Shown here piece after piece: positions 16,827 to 26,735 of a DNA stretch of 41,254 nucleotides (position 1 is its first letter; every line of letters starts with the position of its first letter). The DNA lies in contig NZ_JAKGBU010000047.1 of assembly GCF_021555155.1 (NCBI RefSeq), positions 1 through 41,254 on the forward strand, in the 5' to 3' direction. Under the pieces are notes generated by a model. That model was not told the origin of the DNA, searched no databases, and saw only the letters and a program-made list of their open reading frames with translations. This DNA is from Rhizobium alarense. GTDB lineage: Bacteria > Pseudomonadota > Alphaproteobacteria > Rhizobiales > Rhizobiaceae. A program made the position numbers and the translations under genes.

Positions 16827-18237
16827 TGCGCGCCTTTCCAGAGACCTTGGACGTCCACCAGGGACCGGAATCAACCGGTTTACCGTTCTTCCGAAATTCA
16901 ATGTAAAGCGTCGGCCTATCCGTTTCCAGCGCCAATGCATTTACACTCGCCACTCTTTTGTTACCCATCGTGGCCAGCGGCTCGCCAGCCACCACGAACT
17001 GGCCCTCGCGCACGGTCACCTGATCCATGCCCGAGAGCACGAGGTGAAAGTCCTCGCCGGCGTTCAGGATGACCATGCGGCCGTAGCTGCGGAAATTGCC
17101 CGCAAAGACGATCCAGCCATCCGCCGGCGCCGTGACGAGAGCTCCGGGATTGGCCGCGAGAACGAGACCCTGCGATTGATGCCCCGTTCCGTCGGCGTCG
17201 CCGAACTGCCGCAGGGGCTCGCCCGCCACCGGATAGTCCAGGCGCCCCGTCAGATCGGAGAACGGATATGCGGGAGCAATGCGGTTTTTGTCGGGCATCG
17301 CTTCAAGCGCCTGCTGCTTCTGGCGCTGCCGCTCCTCGGCGGACAACTTCGCCAGCCTCTCCTCCTCCGCTTTCGCCAGCGCCGCCGCGTCCCGCACCGA
17401 GCTGATCTCGCGCTCGAGGCTGCCGATCAGCGCCTGCAGGCCCGTCGCGCGGCCCGCGAGCTCCTCCGCCCGCCGGCGCTCCGCCTCGAGCGTCCGCGTG
17501 CTGGCGGCCGACATCGCCTCGTTCTCGCGGATGAGGAGCTCGGAGCGCTTCTCCTCGGCGAGACGGCTTTCCATCGCCGAAGCGAGTTCGGAGCGCTCGG
17601 CACCGATCCGGGCCTGCACGTCCGAGAGCGCCGCGAGGTCGGCGACGAGCTTGTCGGTCTCCGCGCGCAGACCGGGAACGACGGCGCCGAGCAGGATGGC
17701 GCTGCGCACGGAGGAAAGCGCGTCGTCGGGGGTGACGAGCAGGGCGGGCGGCGGATTGCGGCCCATGCGCTGCAGGGCGGCCAGAACCTCCGCCAGCAGG
17801 CCGCGCCGTTCGATCAGCGAGGCGCGGATGCCGGATTCCTCGCCGCGCAGCGCCGTCAGGCGGCGCTCGCCGTCCAGGATGCGCTGCTCCATGTCCTTGC
17901 GCGCCTTGGCGGAGGCGACGATCGCCTCACGCAGCGATGCGCGGTCCTTTTCGAGGTCGCCGATGCGCGAAACGAGCTCCCTGGTCTTCTCGTCCGTCAG
18001 GCGGATCGTGCCGGAAAGCGCGTCCAGCTCGCGGCGGGTGCTTTCGCGGCGCAGACGCAGCGCCGCCGCCGGATCGGCCTCGGTGACGGGAACGGCACCG
18101 GTCTTCTCGAGCGCCACGTCCGCCGGGCCGGACTGGGCACGCGGCGGCGAGGGAAGCAACAGCAGGGCAATCGCAAAGCCGGCCGCGAGCGGGCCGCGAC
18201 GAAGGATGCGATGGCGAAAGTCACTGGCCTTGCTCAT
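16816..18237 (-). CDS. EnvC-like murein hydrolase activator (coiled coil plus degenerate LytM/M23 domain)
   Basis: A 473-aa exported protein. A signal sequence (about residues 15-36, PLAAGFAIALLLLPSP) precedes a long coiled coil (about 60-270, Glu/Arg/Ala heptads) and a C-terminal LytM/M23 domain (about 320-460). In that domain the zinc-binding positions seem lost: the HxxxD region reads GHQSQGLVLAA and the HxH region reads HLVLSGMDQV. This is the state of EnvC, which activates septal amidases instead of cutting murein itself. It overlaps ctpA and lies upstream of the YibQ-like gene. The symbol envC is not assigned because the partner amidases are not visible. Confidence 0.87.
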   Translation of the reverse strand: MSKASDFRHRILRRGPLAAGFAIALLLLPSPPRAQSGPADVALEKTGAVPVTEADPAAALRLRRESTRRELDALSGTIRLTDEKTRELVSRIGDLEKDRASLREAIVASAKARKDMEQRILDGERRLTALRGEESGIRASLIERRGLLAEVLAALQRMGRNPPPALLVTPDDALSSVRSAILLGAVVPGLRAETDKLVADLAALSDVQARIGAERSELASAMESRLAEEKRSELLIRENEAMSAASTRTLEAERRRAEELAGRATGLQALIGSLEREISSVRDAAALAKAEEERLAKLSAEERQRQKQQALEAMPDKNRIAPAYPFSDLTGRLDYPVAGEPLRQFGDADGTGHQSQGLVLAANPGALVTAPADGWIVFAGNFRSYGRMVILNAGEDFHLVLSGMDQVTVREGQFVVAGEPLATMGNKRVASVNALALETDRPTLYIEFRKNGKPVDSGPWWTSKVSGKARNDT

Positions 18238-18326
18238 GGTCTCGCGCGTTCGAGGGTCTCCGTTCGTCTAAGCTGATTTGGCGATTTCGCCAAGAAACAT
18301 CGCCGAAAATACGGCCGGCGCCGGCG

Positions 18327-18809
18327 TCAGGCCCGATGATAGGGGTGGCCGGACAGGATCGTCACGGCGCGATACAATTGCTCGGCGATCAGGATCCGCA
18401 CGACCTGGTGCGGCCAAGTCATCTTGCCGAGGCAGAGCACGGCATCCGCCCGGTCGTGAAGGGCGGGATCCAGCCCGTCCGCGCCGCCGATCGCGATCAT
18501 CACGTCGCGCTTGCCCGCGTCCCGGTAGCTGCCGAGCAGAGACGCGAAACTCTCCGAACCGAGCGCCTTGCCCCGTTCGTCGAGCAGGATGAGCACGGCA
18601 CCGTCCGGCAGGGCCCTGTCGAGCAGGCCGGCTTCCTCGCGCTTGCGGGTCTCGGCATTGGACGCACGGCTCTCGGCGACTTCCGCGACGCGCCCCGCTT
18701 CAAGGCCAATGGCAGGACCCGCCTTGGCGAAACGGTCGAGATAGCGCGCGGCAAGATCCTTTTCCGGTCCGGCCTTCAGCCGTCCGACCGCAAAGAGTCC
18801 GATCCGCAT
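18327..18809 (-). CDS. rlmH: 23S rRNA (pseudouridine1915-N3)-methyltransferase
   Basis: RlmH methylates pseudouridine 1915 of 23S rRNA helix 69 using SAM. The 160-aa length is that of the family. SPOUT landmarks are visible: MRIGLFAVGRLKAGPEKDL, LLDERGKALGSESFA, the SAM-knot IAIGGADGLDP and the C-terminal MTWPHQVVRILIAEQLYRA...GHPYHR. The ATG at 18809 aligns with the usual start, excluding a 7-residue upstream extension. It sits downstream of rsfS, as is common in bacteria. Confidence 0.97.
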   Translation of the reverse strand: MRIGLFAVGRLKAGPEKDLAARYLDRFAKAGPAIGLEAGRVAEVAESRASNAETRKREEAGLLDRALPDGAVLILLDERGKALGSESFASLLGSYRDAGKRDVMIAIGGADGLDPALHDRADAVLCLGKMTWPHQVVRILIAEQLYRAVTILSGHPYHRA

Positions 18810-18902
18810 CGACGTCGCCTCCTGTGGCACAAGCGGCGCCTCTCACCCTGGAGGTGCCTTGTTTCGCCGCTCTTGCCGACGGATGCGCCGACCGGCTCTA
18901 CC

Positions 18903-19307
18903 CTAGTGCCGCGTTCCGTCTTCGATTTCGGGAGCCGCCCACATCCGTTCGATGTTGTAGAACTCCCGCACCTCGGGTCGGAACACATGCACGATGATGT
19001 CGCCCGTGTCGATCAGCACCCAATCGCCCGCTTCCAGCCCTTCGACACGAGCGGCGCCAAGCCCCTCGTCTTTGAGGTCGGTAATCAGGTGATCCGCGAT
19101 CGCCATGACATGACGGTTCGAGCGCCCGGACACGACCACCATGTAGTCGCCCAGCGCCGATTTGCCGGCAATGTCGATGGAAACGATATCTTCTGCCTTC
19201 GAATCCTCGAGACTTGCGAGGACCACCTGAAGCGCGCGGTCGGCGGCATCGTCGCCACGTCCCGGGCTTTTAGAGAAGACGCCGGCGGCGCTTCCCTTGG
19301 CGTGCAC
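18903..19307 (-). CDS. rsfS: Ribosomal silencing factor RsfS
   Basis: RsfS binds ribosomal protein L14 and blocks subunit joining in starvation. The core ALQVVLASLEDSKAEDIVSIDIAGKSALGDYMVVVSGRSNRHVMAIAD and the later GDWVLIDTGDIIVHVFRPEVREFYNIERMW are diagnostic (about residues 25-125). The annotated start is GTG at 19307, but the only good Shine-Dalgarno (GGAAAGGG, 19323-19330) is 15 bases from that GTG and 6 bases from an in-frame CTG at 19316, so translation may begin at CTG. It lies between nadD and rlmH on the same strand. Confidence 0.95.
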   Translation of the reverse strand: MHAKGSAAGVFSKSPGRGDDAADRALQVVLASLEDSKAEDIVSIDIAGKSALGDYMVVVSGRSNRHVMAIADHLITDLKDEGLGAARVEGLEAGDWVLIDTGDIIVHVFRPEVREFYNIERMWAAPEIEDGTRH

Positions 19308-19416
19308 TGTTGTCAGAGTAATCCCTTTCCACTTAACAGGACAGCACGGCGCAAACCAGAAGATCGACTGGTCTGCAGTGTAAATGTAGTCATCAATGGG
19401 TTAAGCTTTCAAGACG

Positions 19417-20025
19417 TCACTTCTGAGGGGCGTGTTTCTCTAGTGCGGCACCGTCGCGAAGGACGGTCGAACTCAGGATCGAGCGGGGTCCGTGGATGAA
19501 CGTCCAGGCCGGCGCAGGGCGGCGGGCAAGCGTCGCGGCGTCCTCCTCGTCCACCCGCGCATAGGCGAACGTCTTTGCCATCTTGGAGGAGAGATAGGAG
19601 AGCGTATCACCCGGCCGGTCGATCACCGCGATCGGGAAGGTCGAGGCGATCGACCGCCAGCTCTGCCAGCGGTGGAAGTCCTTGAGGTTGTCGGCTCCCA
19701 TGATCCAGACGAATTTTACGCCCGGATTCCTTGCCGCGACCACCGCCAGGGTTTTCGCCGTGTAGTTCTGTCCGAGCGTACGTTCGAAGGCCGTGACCTT
19801 GACGCGCGGATCGGGCGTGATCGTCTCGCTGAGCGCCAGCCGCTCGGCCAATGGAGCCAGGATGCGGTGATCTTTCAGCGGGTTGCCCGGCGTGACCACC
19901 CACCAGAGCTGGTCCAGCCGCAGGCGCCGCATCGCGATCTCGGCGACGAGCACATGGCCCTCGTGCGGCGGGTTGAAGGAACCGCCGAAGAGACCGACCG
20001 CCATGCCCTTCTCGACATGCGGCAT
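19417..20025 (-). CDS. nadD: Nicotinate-nucleotide adenylyltransferase
   Basis: NadD adenylates nicotinate mononucleotide in NAD biosynthesis. The nucleotidyltransferase motif GGSFNPPHEGH lies near residue 15, WWVVTPGNPLK follows, GADNLKDFHRW is in the middle and the C-terminal ISSTxxR-type motif reads SILSSTVLRDG. Length is 202 aa from the ATG at 20025. The best Shine-Dalgarno (GGGGAGG) is 20 bases away, so a GTG at 20061, right after the proA stop, is a real alternative and would add 12 residues. It directly follows proA on the same strand. Confidence 0.96.
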   Translation of the reverse strand: MPHVEKGMAVGLFGGSFNPPHEGHVLVAEIAMRRLRLDQLWWVVTPGNPLKDHRILAPLAERLALSETITPDPRVKVTAFERTLGQNYTAKTLAVVAARNPGVKFVWIMGADNLKDFHRWQSWRSIASTFPIAVIDRPGDTLSYLSSKMAKTFAYARVDEEDAATLARRPAPAWTFIHGPRSILSSTVLRDGAALEKHAPQK

Positions 20026-20062
20026 CCTCAGGTAACGGGCGGCAACCTCCCCTTGCGCCACG

Positions 20063-21346
20063 TCAGGGCCGGACCTGTCCGGTGCCGCGCACCCGGTACT
20101 TGAACGAGGTGAGCTGTTCCACGCCGACAGGCCCGCGGGCGTGCATCTTGCCGGTCGCGATGCCGATCTCGCCGCCCATGCCGAATTCGCCGCCATCGGC
20201 GAACTGGGTGGACGCGTTGTGCAGCAGGATGGCCGAATCGATCTCCGCGAAGAACCGGTCGGCGACCGCCTGATCCTCGGCGATCACGGCTTCCGTGTGG
20301 GACGAGGACCAGCGGTTGATGTGGTCGATCGCGCCGCCAATGCCATCGACGAGCGTGACGGCGATGATGGCGTCGAGATATTCCGTCGACCAGTCCTCTT
20401 CCGACGCGGCGATGAGTCCGGGCACCATTTCCCGGATTTCAGCGGAGGCGCGGATTTCGCAACCGGCGGCTTTCAGCGCGTCGAGGATCGGAACGAGATG
20501 CGTGGAGGCAACCGCGCGATCGACGAGCAGCGTCTCGGCCGCGCCGCAGATGCCGGTGCGGCGCATCTTCGCGTTGACGACGATGGACGTCGCCATCGCG
20601 AGGTCGGCAGACCGGTCGACATAGACGTGGCAGAGACCCTCGAGATGGGCGAAGACCGGCACGCGCGCCTCGTTCTGCACCCGGGCGACGAGGCTCTTGC
20701 CGCCGCGCGGTACGATGACGTCGATCGTGCCGTTGAGACCCGAGAGCATGGCGCCGACGGCCGCCCGGTCGGCGACCGGCACCATTTGTATCGCATGCTC
20801 TGGAAGTCCCGCCTGCTTCAGGCCGGCGACGAGGCAGGCATGGATAGCCTGCGATGAATTGAGGCTGTCGGAGCCGCCGCGCAGGATCACGGCATTGCCT
20901 GCCTTCAGGCAGAGCGCACCGGCGTCCGCCGTCACGTTCGGCCGGCTTTCGTAGATGACGCCGATGACACCGAGCGGTGTGCGCACGCGCTCGATATGCA
21001 GGCCGTTCGGCCGGTCCCATTCGGCGATCACGTCGCCCACCGGATCCTTGAGCGCGGCGATCTCGCGGATCGTCGCCGCGATGCCGTCGATGCGCTGCGG
21101 CGTCAGCGTCAGGCGATCGATGAAGGAACTCGCGACGCCGCTTTCCCGGGCGTTCTCGAGGTCGATGGCATTGGCGGCGAGGATCCCGTCCCTGCCCGCG
21201 ACGATCGCCGCTGCCATTGCCTCGAGCGCCGCGTTCTTCGCTCCGGCGGAGGCCGTCGCCAGCGGTCGGGCGGCCGCCCGCGCGTTTCGGCCGATACCGG
21301 CCATCAGTTCCGCGACGTCGGTCGCGCTCTGGACCTGGTCAAGCAT
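20063..21346 (-). CDS. proA: Gamma-glutamyl phosphate reductase
   Basis: Second enzyme of proline biosynthesis, reducing gamma-glutamyl phosphate to glutamate semialdehyde with NADPH. The 427-aa protein has the aldehyde dehydrogenase-like fold; the catalytic Cys is in [14 protein letters not shown], preceded by [29 protein letters not shown]. The C-terminal [31 protein letters not shown] block is typical of ProA. The ATG has AAGGA eight bases upstream and overlaps the proB stop by 8 bp, so the two are coupled. Confidence 0.98.
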   Translation of the reverse strand: MLDQVQSATDVAELMAGIGRNARAAARPLATASAGAKNAALEAMAAAIVAGRDGILAANAIDLENARESGVASSFIDRLTLTPQRIDGIAATIREIAALKDPVGDVIAEWDRPNGLHIERVRTPLGVIGVIYESRPNVTADAGALCLKAGNAVILRGGSDSLNSSQAIHACLVAGLKQAGLPEHAIQMVPVADRAAVGAMLSGLNGTIDVIVPRGGKSLVARVQNEARVPVFAHLEGLCHVYVDRSADLAMATSIVVNAKMRRTGICGAAETLLVDRAVASTHLVPILDALKAAGCEIRASAEIREMVPGLIAASEEDWSTEYLDAIIAVTLVDGIGGAIDHINRWSSSHTEAVIAEDQAVADRFFAEIDSAILLHNASTQFADGGEFGMGGEIGIATGKMHARGPVGVEQLTSFKYRVRGTGQVRP

Positions 21347-22520
21347 GGGCAGCGTCCTTTCCTTCCTCCACGGTCTCGAAAGGCCGGGCAGCCGAAGCGC
21401 CCATCATGACGAGATCGTCCCGATGCACCATCGCGGCGCGGCCGGCATAGCCGAGGATCGCCGCGATCTCTCCCGATTTCTTGCCGGCAATGCGCCGCGC
21501 GTCCTCCGCGTCATAGCCCGCCAGCCCGCGCGCGATTTCCCGGCCGTCGAGCCCGCGGATCGCCACCGTGTCGCCGCGCGAAAAATGGCCCGATACGGCC
21601 CGCACGCCGGCCGGCAAAAGGCTCTTGCCCGAGCGCAAGGCCGTCTCCGCTCCCGTGTCGACCTCGATCGTGCCGGCCGGCTGCAGCTGGCCGGCGATCC
21701 AGGTCTTGCGCGCCGTGACCGGCGTGCCGGAGGGCGCGAACCACGAGGAGCGCGCGCCGTCCTCGATCGTCTGCAACGGATGGTCAATCTTGCCCGAGGC
21801 GATGATCATGGCGCAACCGGCGCCCGTCGCGATCTTTCCGGCGTCGATCTTCGTGCGCATTCCGCCGCGCGACAGTTCGGACGCGGCACCGCCCGCCATC
21901 GCCTCGATCTCCGGGGTGATTGCGGCGATCGTATCCAGGAACCGCGCGTCCGGATCGAGATGCGGCGGGGCGGTATAGAGCCCGTCGATGTCGGACAGCA
22001 GGATCAGCAGGTCCGCGCCGGTCATGGTGGCGACGCGCGCCGCCAGCCGGTCGTTGTCGCCATAGCGGATCTCGGTGGTGGCGACCGTGTCGTTCTCGTT
22101 GATGATCGGTATGGAGCCGAGTTTCAGCAGCTGGCTGATCGTCGCGCGGGCGTTGAGGTAGCGGCGACGTTCCTCGGTATCACCGAGCGTCAGCAGGATC
22201 TGGCCCGCGACGATGCCGTCCCGCGACAGGCTTTCCGACCAGGCGCGTGCAAGCGCGATCTGGCCGACAGCGGCCGCGGCCTGACTTTCCTCGAGTTTCA
22301 ACAGGCCGGCCGGCAGCTTCAGCACGGTGCGCCCGAGCGCAATGGCACCCGACGAGACGACCAGCACGTCGGCGCCGCCGGCGCGCAGCGCCGCAATGTC
22401 CGCGCAGAGCCCGTCGAGCCAGCCGTTCTTCAGCCCCGTCTGGCGGTCGACGAGCAGGGCCGAGCCGATCTTGATGACGATGCGCCGGTATCTGGCGAGC
22501 GGCTTGCGGCCCTTGACCAT
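21339..22520 (-). CDS. proB: Glutamate 5-kinase
   Basis: First enzyme of proline biosynthesis, phosphorylating glutamate with ATP; normally feedback-inhibited by proline. The amino-acid-kinase domain (about residues 10-260) shows [25 protein letters not shown] and [23 protein letters not shown], followed by a C-terminal PUA domain (about 280-370). The ATG at 22520 ([13 protein letters not shown]) lies one base after the obgE stop and is preferred over an upstream in-frame ATG inside obgE. It overlaps proA by 8 bp. Confidence 0.97.
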   Translation of the reverse strand: MVKGRKPLARYRRIVIKIGSALLVDRQTGLKNGWLDGLCADIAALRAGGADVLVVSSGAIALGRTVLKLPAGLLKLEESQAAAAVGQIALARAWSESLSRDGIVAGQILLTLGDTEERRRYLNARATISQLLKLGSIPIINENDTVATTEIRYGDNDRLAARVATMTGADLLILLSDIDGLYTAPPHLDPDARFLDTIAAITPEIEAMAGGAASELSRGGMRTKIDAGKIATGAGCAMIIASGKIDHPLQTIEDGARSSWFAPSGTPVTARKTWIAGQLQPAGTIEVDTGAETALRSGKSLLPAGVRAVSGHFSRGDTVAIRGLDGREIARGLAGYDAEDARRIAGKKSGEIAAILGYAGRAAMVHRDDLVMMGASAARPFETVEEGKDAAHA

Positions 22521-22521
22521 C

Positions 22522-23607
<1,086 letters not shown>

Positions 23608-23619
23608 TCAAAGACTATC

Positions 23620-24480
23620 GTGAAATTCGTGAGCTACAACGTTCAGTACGGCGTCGGACTCGATGGACGCTTCGACCTGCCGCGCATCGTTTCCAGCATC
23701 CACGGCGCCGACGTGATCGCGCTGCAGGAGGTGACCCGCAACTTCCACCGCAACGGCCATGTCGACATGGTGGCGGAGCTGCAGACGCTGCTCGCCTCGC
23801 ATTATTCGGTCTACTGGCCTGCCGGTGACGTCGACGCCGGCTCGGCGGTCGAGAACGGCCGCGCCGTCAACCGCCGCTTCCAGTTCGGCAACATGATCCT
23901 CTCGCGCTGGCCGATCCTCTTGTCGCGCCTCATCACGCTGCCCCGCACGCGCACCATCGACAAGCTCAACCTGCAGCGCGGCGCGACCGAGGCGGTGATC
24001 GCCGCACCCGGCGGCCCGGTCCGCGTCTACTCGCTCCATCTCGACCATGTTTATCGCGGCGAGCGCATCGCCCAGATCCGCTATCTCAAGGACCGGGCCC
24101 AGGCCTACGGGCTGGAGGGCGGCGCGATTTCCGGCGCGGAGGAATTCGGCCTTTCCGAACCACCCTGCCCCGAAGACTATGTGCTGATGGGCGACTTCAA
24201 CATGCTGCCGGAATCGCCGGAATATTGCGAGGTCGCCGGCGAGGTGGACGGCTTCTACGGCCGCCAGATCCGCGCGGGCAATCCGGTCGACGTGCTCGCC
24301 GGCCTCGGCAAGCGCCATCCCGGAAGCTATACCTGGATCGATCCGAAGGATCACGGCCACCGCATGTTCCTCGACTACTGCTTCGTCAGCCACGGCCTGC
24401 TGGAGCGGCTGAAGGATGCCTGGGTGGACGAGACCGCCTTCGGCTCCGACCACCTGCCGGTCTGGTTCGAACTGGCCTGA
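23620..24480 (+). CDS. Endonuclease/exonuclease/phosphatase family protein
   Basis: A 286-aa member of the DNase I-like EEP superfamily of Mg2+ phosphoesterases. Catalytic landmarks in order: SYNVQYG (Asn at 7), ALQEVTR (Glu at 37), VYSLHLDHV, MGDFNMLPESPEY (Asp/Asn), YTWIDPKDHGHRMFLDYCFVS and the terminal GSDHLPVWFEL (Asp-His). No signal peptide is seen. Substrate (DNA, phospholipid head group or other phosphoester) cannot be told. The start is GTG at 23620 with GGAGG upstream. It is the only plus-strand gene within the long minus-strand block from rplU to rppH. Confidence 0.9.
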   Translation: MKFVSYNVQYGVGLDGRFDLPRIVSSIHGADVIALQEVTRNFHRNGHVDMVAELQTLLASHYSVYWPAGDVDAGSAVENGRAVNRRFQFGNMILSRWPILLSRLITLPRTRTIDKLNLQRGATEAVIAAPGGPVRVYSLHLDHVYRGERIAQIRYLKDRAQAYGLEGGAISGAEEFGLSEPPCPEDYVLMGDFNMLPESPEYCEVAGEVDGFYGRQIRAGNPVDVLAGLGKRHPGSYTWIDPKDHGHRMFLDYCFVSHGLLERLKDAWVDETAFGSDHLPVWFELA

Positions 24481-24493
24481 CGGCCGAAGGGAG

Positions 24494-24519
24494 CCGGCGC
24501 CCGGTTTCCCGGGCACCGG
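24494..24519. terminator. Hairpin between two convergent genes
   Basis: An inner 6-bp stem GCCCGG/CCGGGC around TTTC, extended by CCGG/CCGG arms after one mismatch. It fills most of the 47-bp gap between the EEP gene and the convergent acetyltransferase. No U-tract is visible, so its termination strength is uncertain. Confidence 0.45.
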
Positions 24520-24527
24520 TGTGGCAA

Positions 24528-25118
24528 TCAGCGGCGTGGCGCCGCCGGCCGGAAGTCGCCCGGCGAAAGCCGCGTTTCGATATGCGGCACCAGGGCGTTG
24601 CGGGCGACCGAGAAGATCTCGCCGCAGCCGGCCACGCGGAATCCGCAGGCCTGCTGCACCTTCAGCGACGCGAGGTTGTCGGCAAAGACGCCCGAATGGA
24701 TGTCCGTGCCCGGGACGCGCATCAGGAACCGGCCGCTCACCGCCCGCACGGCCTCGCTCATGTAGCCGCGCCGCCAATAGAAGCGGTTCAGCCAATAGCC
24801 GAGATGCCAGGCGTCGCCGCGCATCTCGATCGAGACGCAGCCGACATGAACGTCGTCGCCGGTCGTCACGGCAAAGGCCCAGCCGGGGATGAAGCCGGTG
24901 GTGACGAGGTTGAGCCATTCCGCCGCATCCTGCCGGTCGTAGGGCACCGGGACGCGCGCCAGCATGCGCGCGACCTGGTAGTCCCCGAGCGACTGGGCGA
25001 TCGCCTCCGCATCCGACGCGCGGTGCGGACGCAGGACGAGGCGGGCCGTCGTGAGGGTCGGGCACGGACCGGGATCGATCGCGGGTGCAACCGAAGAGTC
25101 GGGGCGCATGGCGTTCAT
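24528..25118 (-). CDS. GNAT family N-acetyltransferase (RimJ/RimL type), second of a tandem pair
   Basis: A 196-aa acetyl-CoA-dependent acetyltransferase. The family pattern is TLTTARLVLRPHRASDAEAI, HLGYWLNRFYWRRGYMSEAVRAV (acetyl-CoA binding loop, here WRRGYMSEA) and NLASLKVQQACGFRVAG near the C-terminus. The substrate is unknown. The ATG at 25118 lies six bases after GGGGAGG and overlaps the stop of the upstream GNAT (ATGA), so the two are co-translated. The two proteins are clearly related but diverged, which suggests an old duplication; in rhizobia such a pair is common between the rpmA/rplU genes and obgE. Confidence 0.9.
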   Translation of the reverse strand: MNAMRPDSSVAPAIDPGPCPTLTTARLVLRPHRASDAEAIAQSLGDYQVARMLARVPVPYDRQDAAEWLNLVTTGFIPGWAFAVTTGDDVHVGCVSIEMRGDAWHLGYWLNRFYWRRGYMSEAVRAVSGRFLMRVPGTDIHSGVFADNLASLKVQQACGFRVAGCGEIFSVARNALVPHIETRLSPGDFRPAAPRR

Positions 25119-25747
25119 CGCATGCCTCCCCAGCTCTTCAGCGAAACCCAGGTCCGGCGGTCGAGCCGATACCATTCGACGGGCACCATGCCGCCGACGG
25201 CCAGGCTCTGTATCATGCCCGTCGCCTGGAACTGGAAGCCGCATTTCTGGATGACCCGGCGGGACGCGATGTTCATGACCCGGCAGCGGGCGTCGATCTG
25301 TTCGACGTCGCGCGTGCGGAAGACCATGTCGGTCAGCGTCTGGGCGGCCTCGGTGGCATACCCCTTGTTCCAGTGGGGTTCGCCGAGCCAGTAGCCGAGT
25401 TCGACCGTCTGGCCGTCGCCTTGCGGTTCGATGCCACAGCAGCCGAGGAAGGCGCCGTTGTCCGCCTTGGTGATGGCATAGACACACTTGCCGATCCCGC
25501 CGGCCTTCGTGCGTCGGACGAAATCCGCCGCATCGGCCACCGTATAGGGGTGGGGCATGCGCGCGACCATCGTGGCGATGTTGGCATTGTTGGCGAGATG
25601 GGCAAGGGCGTCGATGTCGTCTTCATGCGGGGCTCTCAGAACCAGCCGCTGCGACAGCAATATCGGACAATCCGTCCTCGACCTCTCAGGCCTCGGCCTT
25701 TGTTCGGGAGACCGGGATTGGCCTTCCCTCAACAGTTCGCTTTGCAT
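25115..25747 (-). CDS. GNAT family N-acetyltransferase (RimJ/RimL type), first of a tandem pair
   Basis: A 210-aa acetyltransferase with LLSQRLVLRAPHEDDIDALAHLANN, GYWLGEPHWNKGYATEAAQTL (cofactor loop NKGYATEA) and NIASRRVIQKCGFQ. The N-terminal about 25 residues are charged and Arg-rich, unlike the partner gene. The ATG at 25747 has GGAGG eight bases upstream. It begins just after the rpmA terminator and ends in an ATGA overlap with the next GNAT. The substrate is unknown. Confidence 0.9.
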   Translation of the reverse strand: MQSELLREGQSRSPEQRPRPERSRTDCPILLSQRLVLRAPHEDDIDALAHLANNANIATMVARMPHPYTVADAADFVRRTKAGGIGKCVYAITKADNGAFLGCCGIEPQGDGQTVELGYWLGEPHWNKGYATEAAQTLTDMVFRTRDVEQIDARCRVMNIASRRVIQKCGFQFQATGMIQSLAVGGMVPVEWYRLDRRTWVSLKSWGGMR

Positions 25748-25765
25748 GGTTCTATCCTCCAGAAA

Positions 25766-25796
25766 CCAAAAGGGAGATGGGGTATTGCCCCATCTC
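25766..25796 (-). terminator. Intrinsic terminator of rplU-rpmA
   Basis: A perfect 11-bp stem (25770-25780 with 25786-25796) around a 5-base loop. On the minus strand it is followed by CTTTTGG, a usable U-tract. It lies about 70 bases past the rpmA stop and ahead of the GNAT pair. Confidence 0.85.
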
Positions 25797-25869
25797 CCCT
25801 GGTGTCTGGACTGAACCTTGCGCTTCAGCCGGGTCGATGAGACGCCGGCTGTTTTAGAGCGCTACCGGC

Positions 25870-26139
25870 TTATTCCGCTGCTTCCGCTTTCGGCATGACG
25901 GACACGTATACGCGACCATTGGCCTTCGTGCGGAAATCCACATTGCCTGCCGTCAGCGCGAAAATCGTGTGGTCCTTGCCGAGGCCGACGTTCTGACCCG
26001 GATGCCACTTCGTGCCGCGCTGGCGGACGATGATGTTGCCTGCGATGACGGTTTCGCCACCGAACTTCTTCACGCCAAGGCGCTTGGACTCGGAATCGCG
26101 ACCGTTGCGCGAGGAGCCGCCAGCTTTCTTGTGTGCCAT
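25870..26139 (-). CDS. rpmA: 50S ribosomal protein L27
   Basis: L27 (89 aa) reaches the peptidyl transferase centre. The N-terminus [23 protein letters not shown] and [26 protein letters not shown] are invariant features, and no processed leader is present. The start has AAAGGAG seven bases upstream. It forms an operon with rplU, with a 27-bp gap. Confidence 0.99.
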   Translation of the reverse strand: MAHKKAGGSSRNGRDSESKRLGVKKFGGETVIAGNIIVRQRGTKWHPGQNVGLGKDHTIFALTAGNVDFRTKANGRVYVSVMPKAEAAE

Positions 26140-26166
26140 GGGAGTTCTCCTTTACCTGTCCTGATC

Positions 26167-26538
26167 TTATTCGGCTGCTTCGGCAGCGGCTTCGGTCTTC
26201 TTCGAAGACTTCTTGGCCTTGCCGCCGGCGGCTGCGATGTCAACGATACGGACAGTCGTCTGGTGCTGACGGTGGCCGCGCGTACGCTTCGAGTTCTGGC
26301 GACGACGCTTCTTGAAGGAAATGACCTTCTTGGCGCGACCCTGCTCGACGACTTCAGCGGTGACGACCGCGCCTTCGACGATGGGAGCGCCGATCGTAGC
26401 GTCGGCGCCCACGCCGACCATCAGCACTTCGGTGAATTCGATCTTGTCGCCGGCATTGCCCGCAAGCTTCTCGATCGTGACGACATCGTTGGCCGCCACG
26501 CGGTACTGCTTACCGCCGGTCTTGATGACTGCGAACAT
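26167..26538 (-). CDS. rplU: 50S ribosomal protein L21
   Basis: L21 (123 aa) binds 23S rRNA. The family start [20 protein letters not shown] and the basic [18 protein letters not shown] motif are clear. A Lys/Ala/Glu-rich tail of about 20 residues ([17 protein letters not shown]) extends beyond the usual end of the protein, a common alphaproteobacterial feature. The ATG has AAAGGA upstream. It is the first gene of the rplU-rpmA operon. Confidence 0.99.
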   Translation of the reverse strand: MFAVIKTGGKQYRVAANDVVTIEKLAGNAGDKIEFTEVLMVGVGADATIGAPIVEGAVVTAEVVEQGRAKKVISFKKRRRQNSKRTRGHRQHQTTVRIVDIAAAGGKAKKSSKKTEAAAEAAE

Positions 26539-26607
26539 TTTTTATCCTTTCATGTTCGGTCCGGCTCTCTGCACGAAGCAAGGCCGTCTTTTTGTCAGTC
26601 GGGTGGA

Positions 26608-26627
26608 GCGAACCGAGACCGGTTCGC
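26608..26627 (-). other. Hairpin in the rplU leader
   Basis: GCGAACCG (26608-26615) pairs perfectly with CGGTTCGC (26620-26627) around a 4-base loop. It lies about 70 nt upstream of the rplU start within the predicted leader. It might take part in ribosomal-protein feedback or RNA stability, but nothing identifies a ligand. Confidence 0.45.
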
Positions 26628-26705
26628 CGGTGAAGGGCGACTGCGGCATCAATCCGCAATAGTCCGCAACAGCGGCGCAGGCAGACCTGTGCCACGTCAC
26701 CTTGC

Positions 26706-26735
26706 GCAATAGGTGAACCGGGCAAAACTGTCAAG
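26706..26735 (-). promoter_or_regulatory. Candidate promoter of rplU-rpmA
   Basis: On the minus strand CTTGAC, 17 bases, then CTATTG resembles the rhizobial vegetative consensus CTTGAC-N17-CTATAT (6/6 and 4/6). It predicts a leader of about 165 nt ahead of rplU. Confidence 0.55.

Noticed and set aside
24528-25747. Tandem GNAT genes as a GNAT-type toxin-antitoxin pair
   Set aside because: Both proteins are RimJ/RimL-type acetyltransferases of about 200 aa. There is no small ribbon-helix-helix antitoxin gene, so a TacT-like system is not supported.
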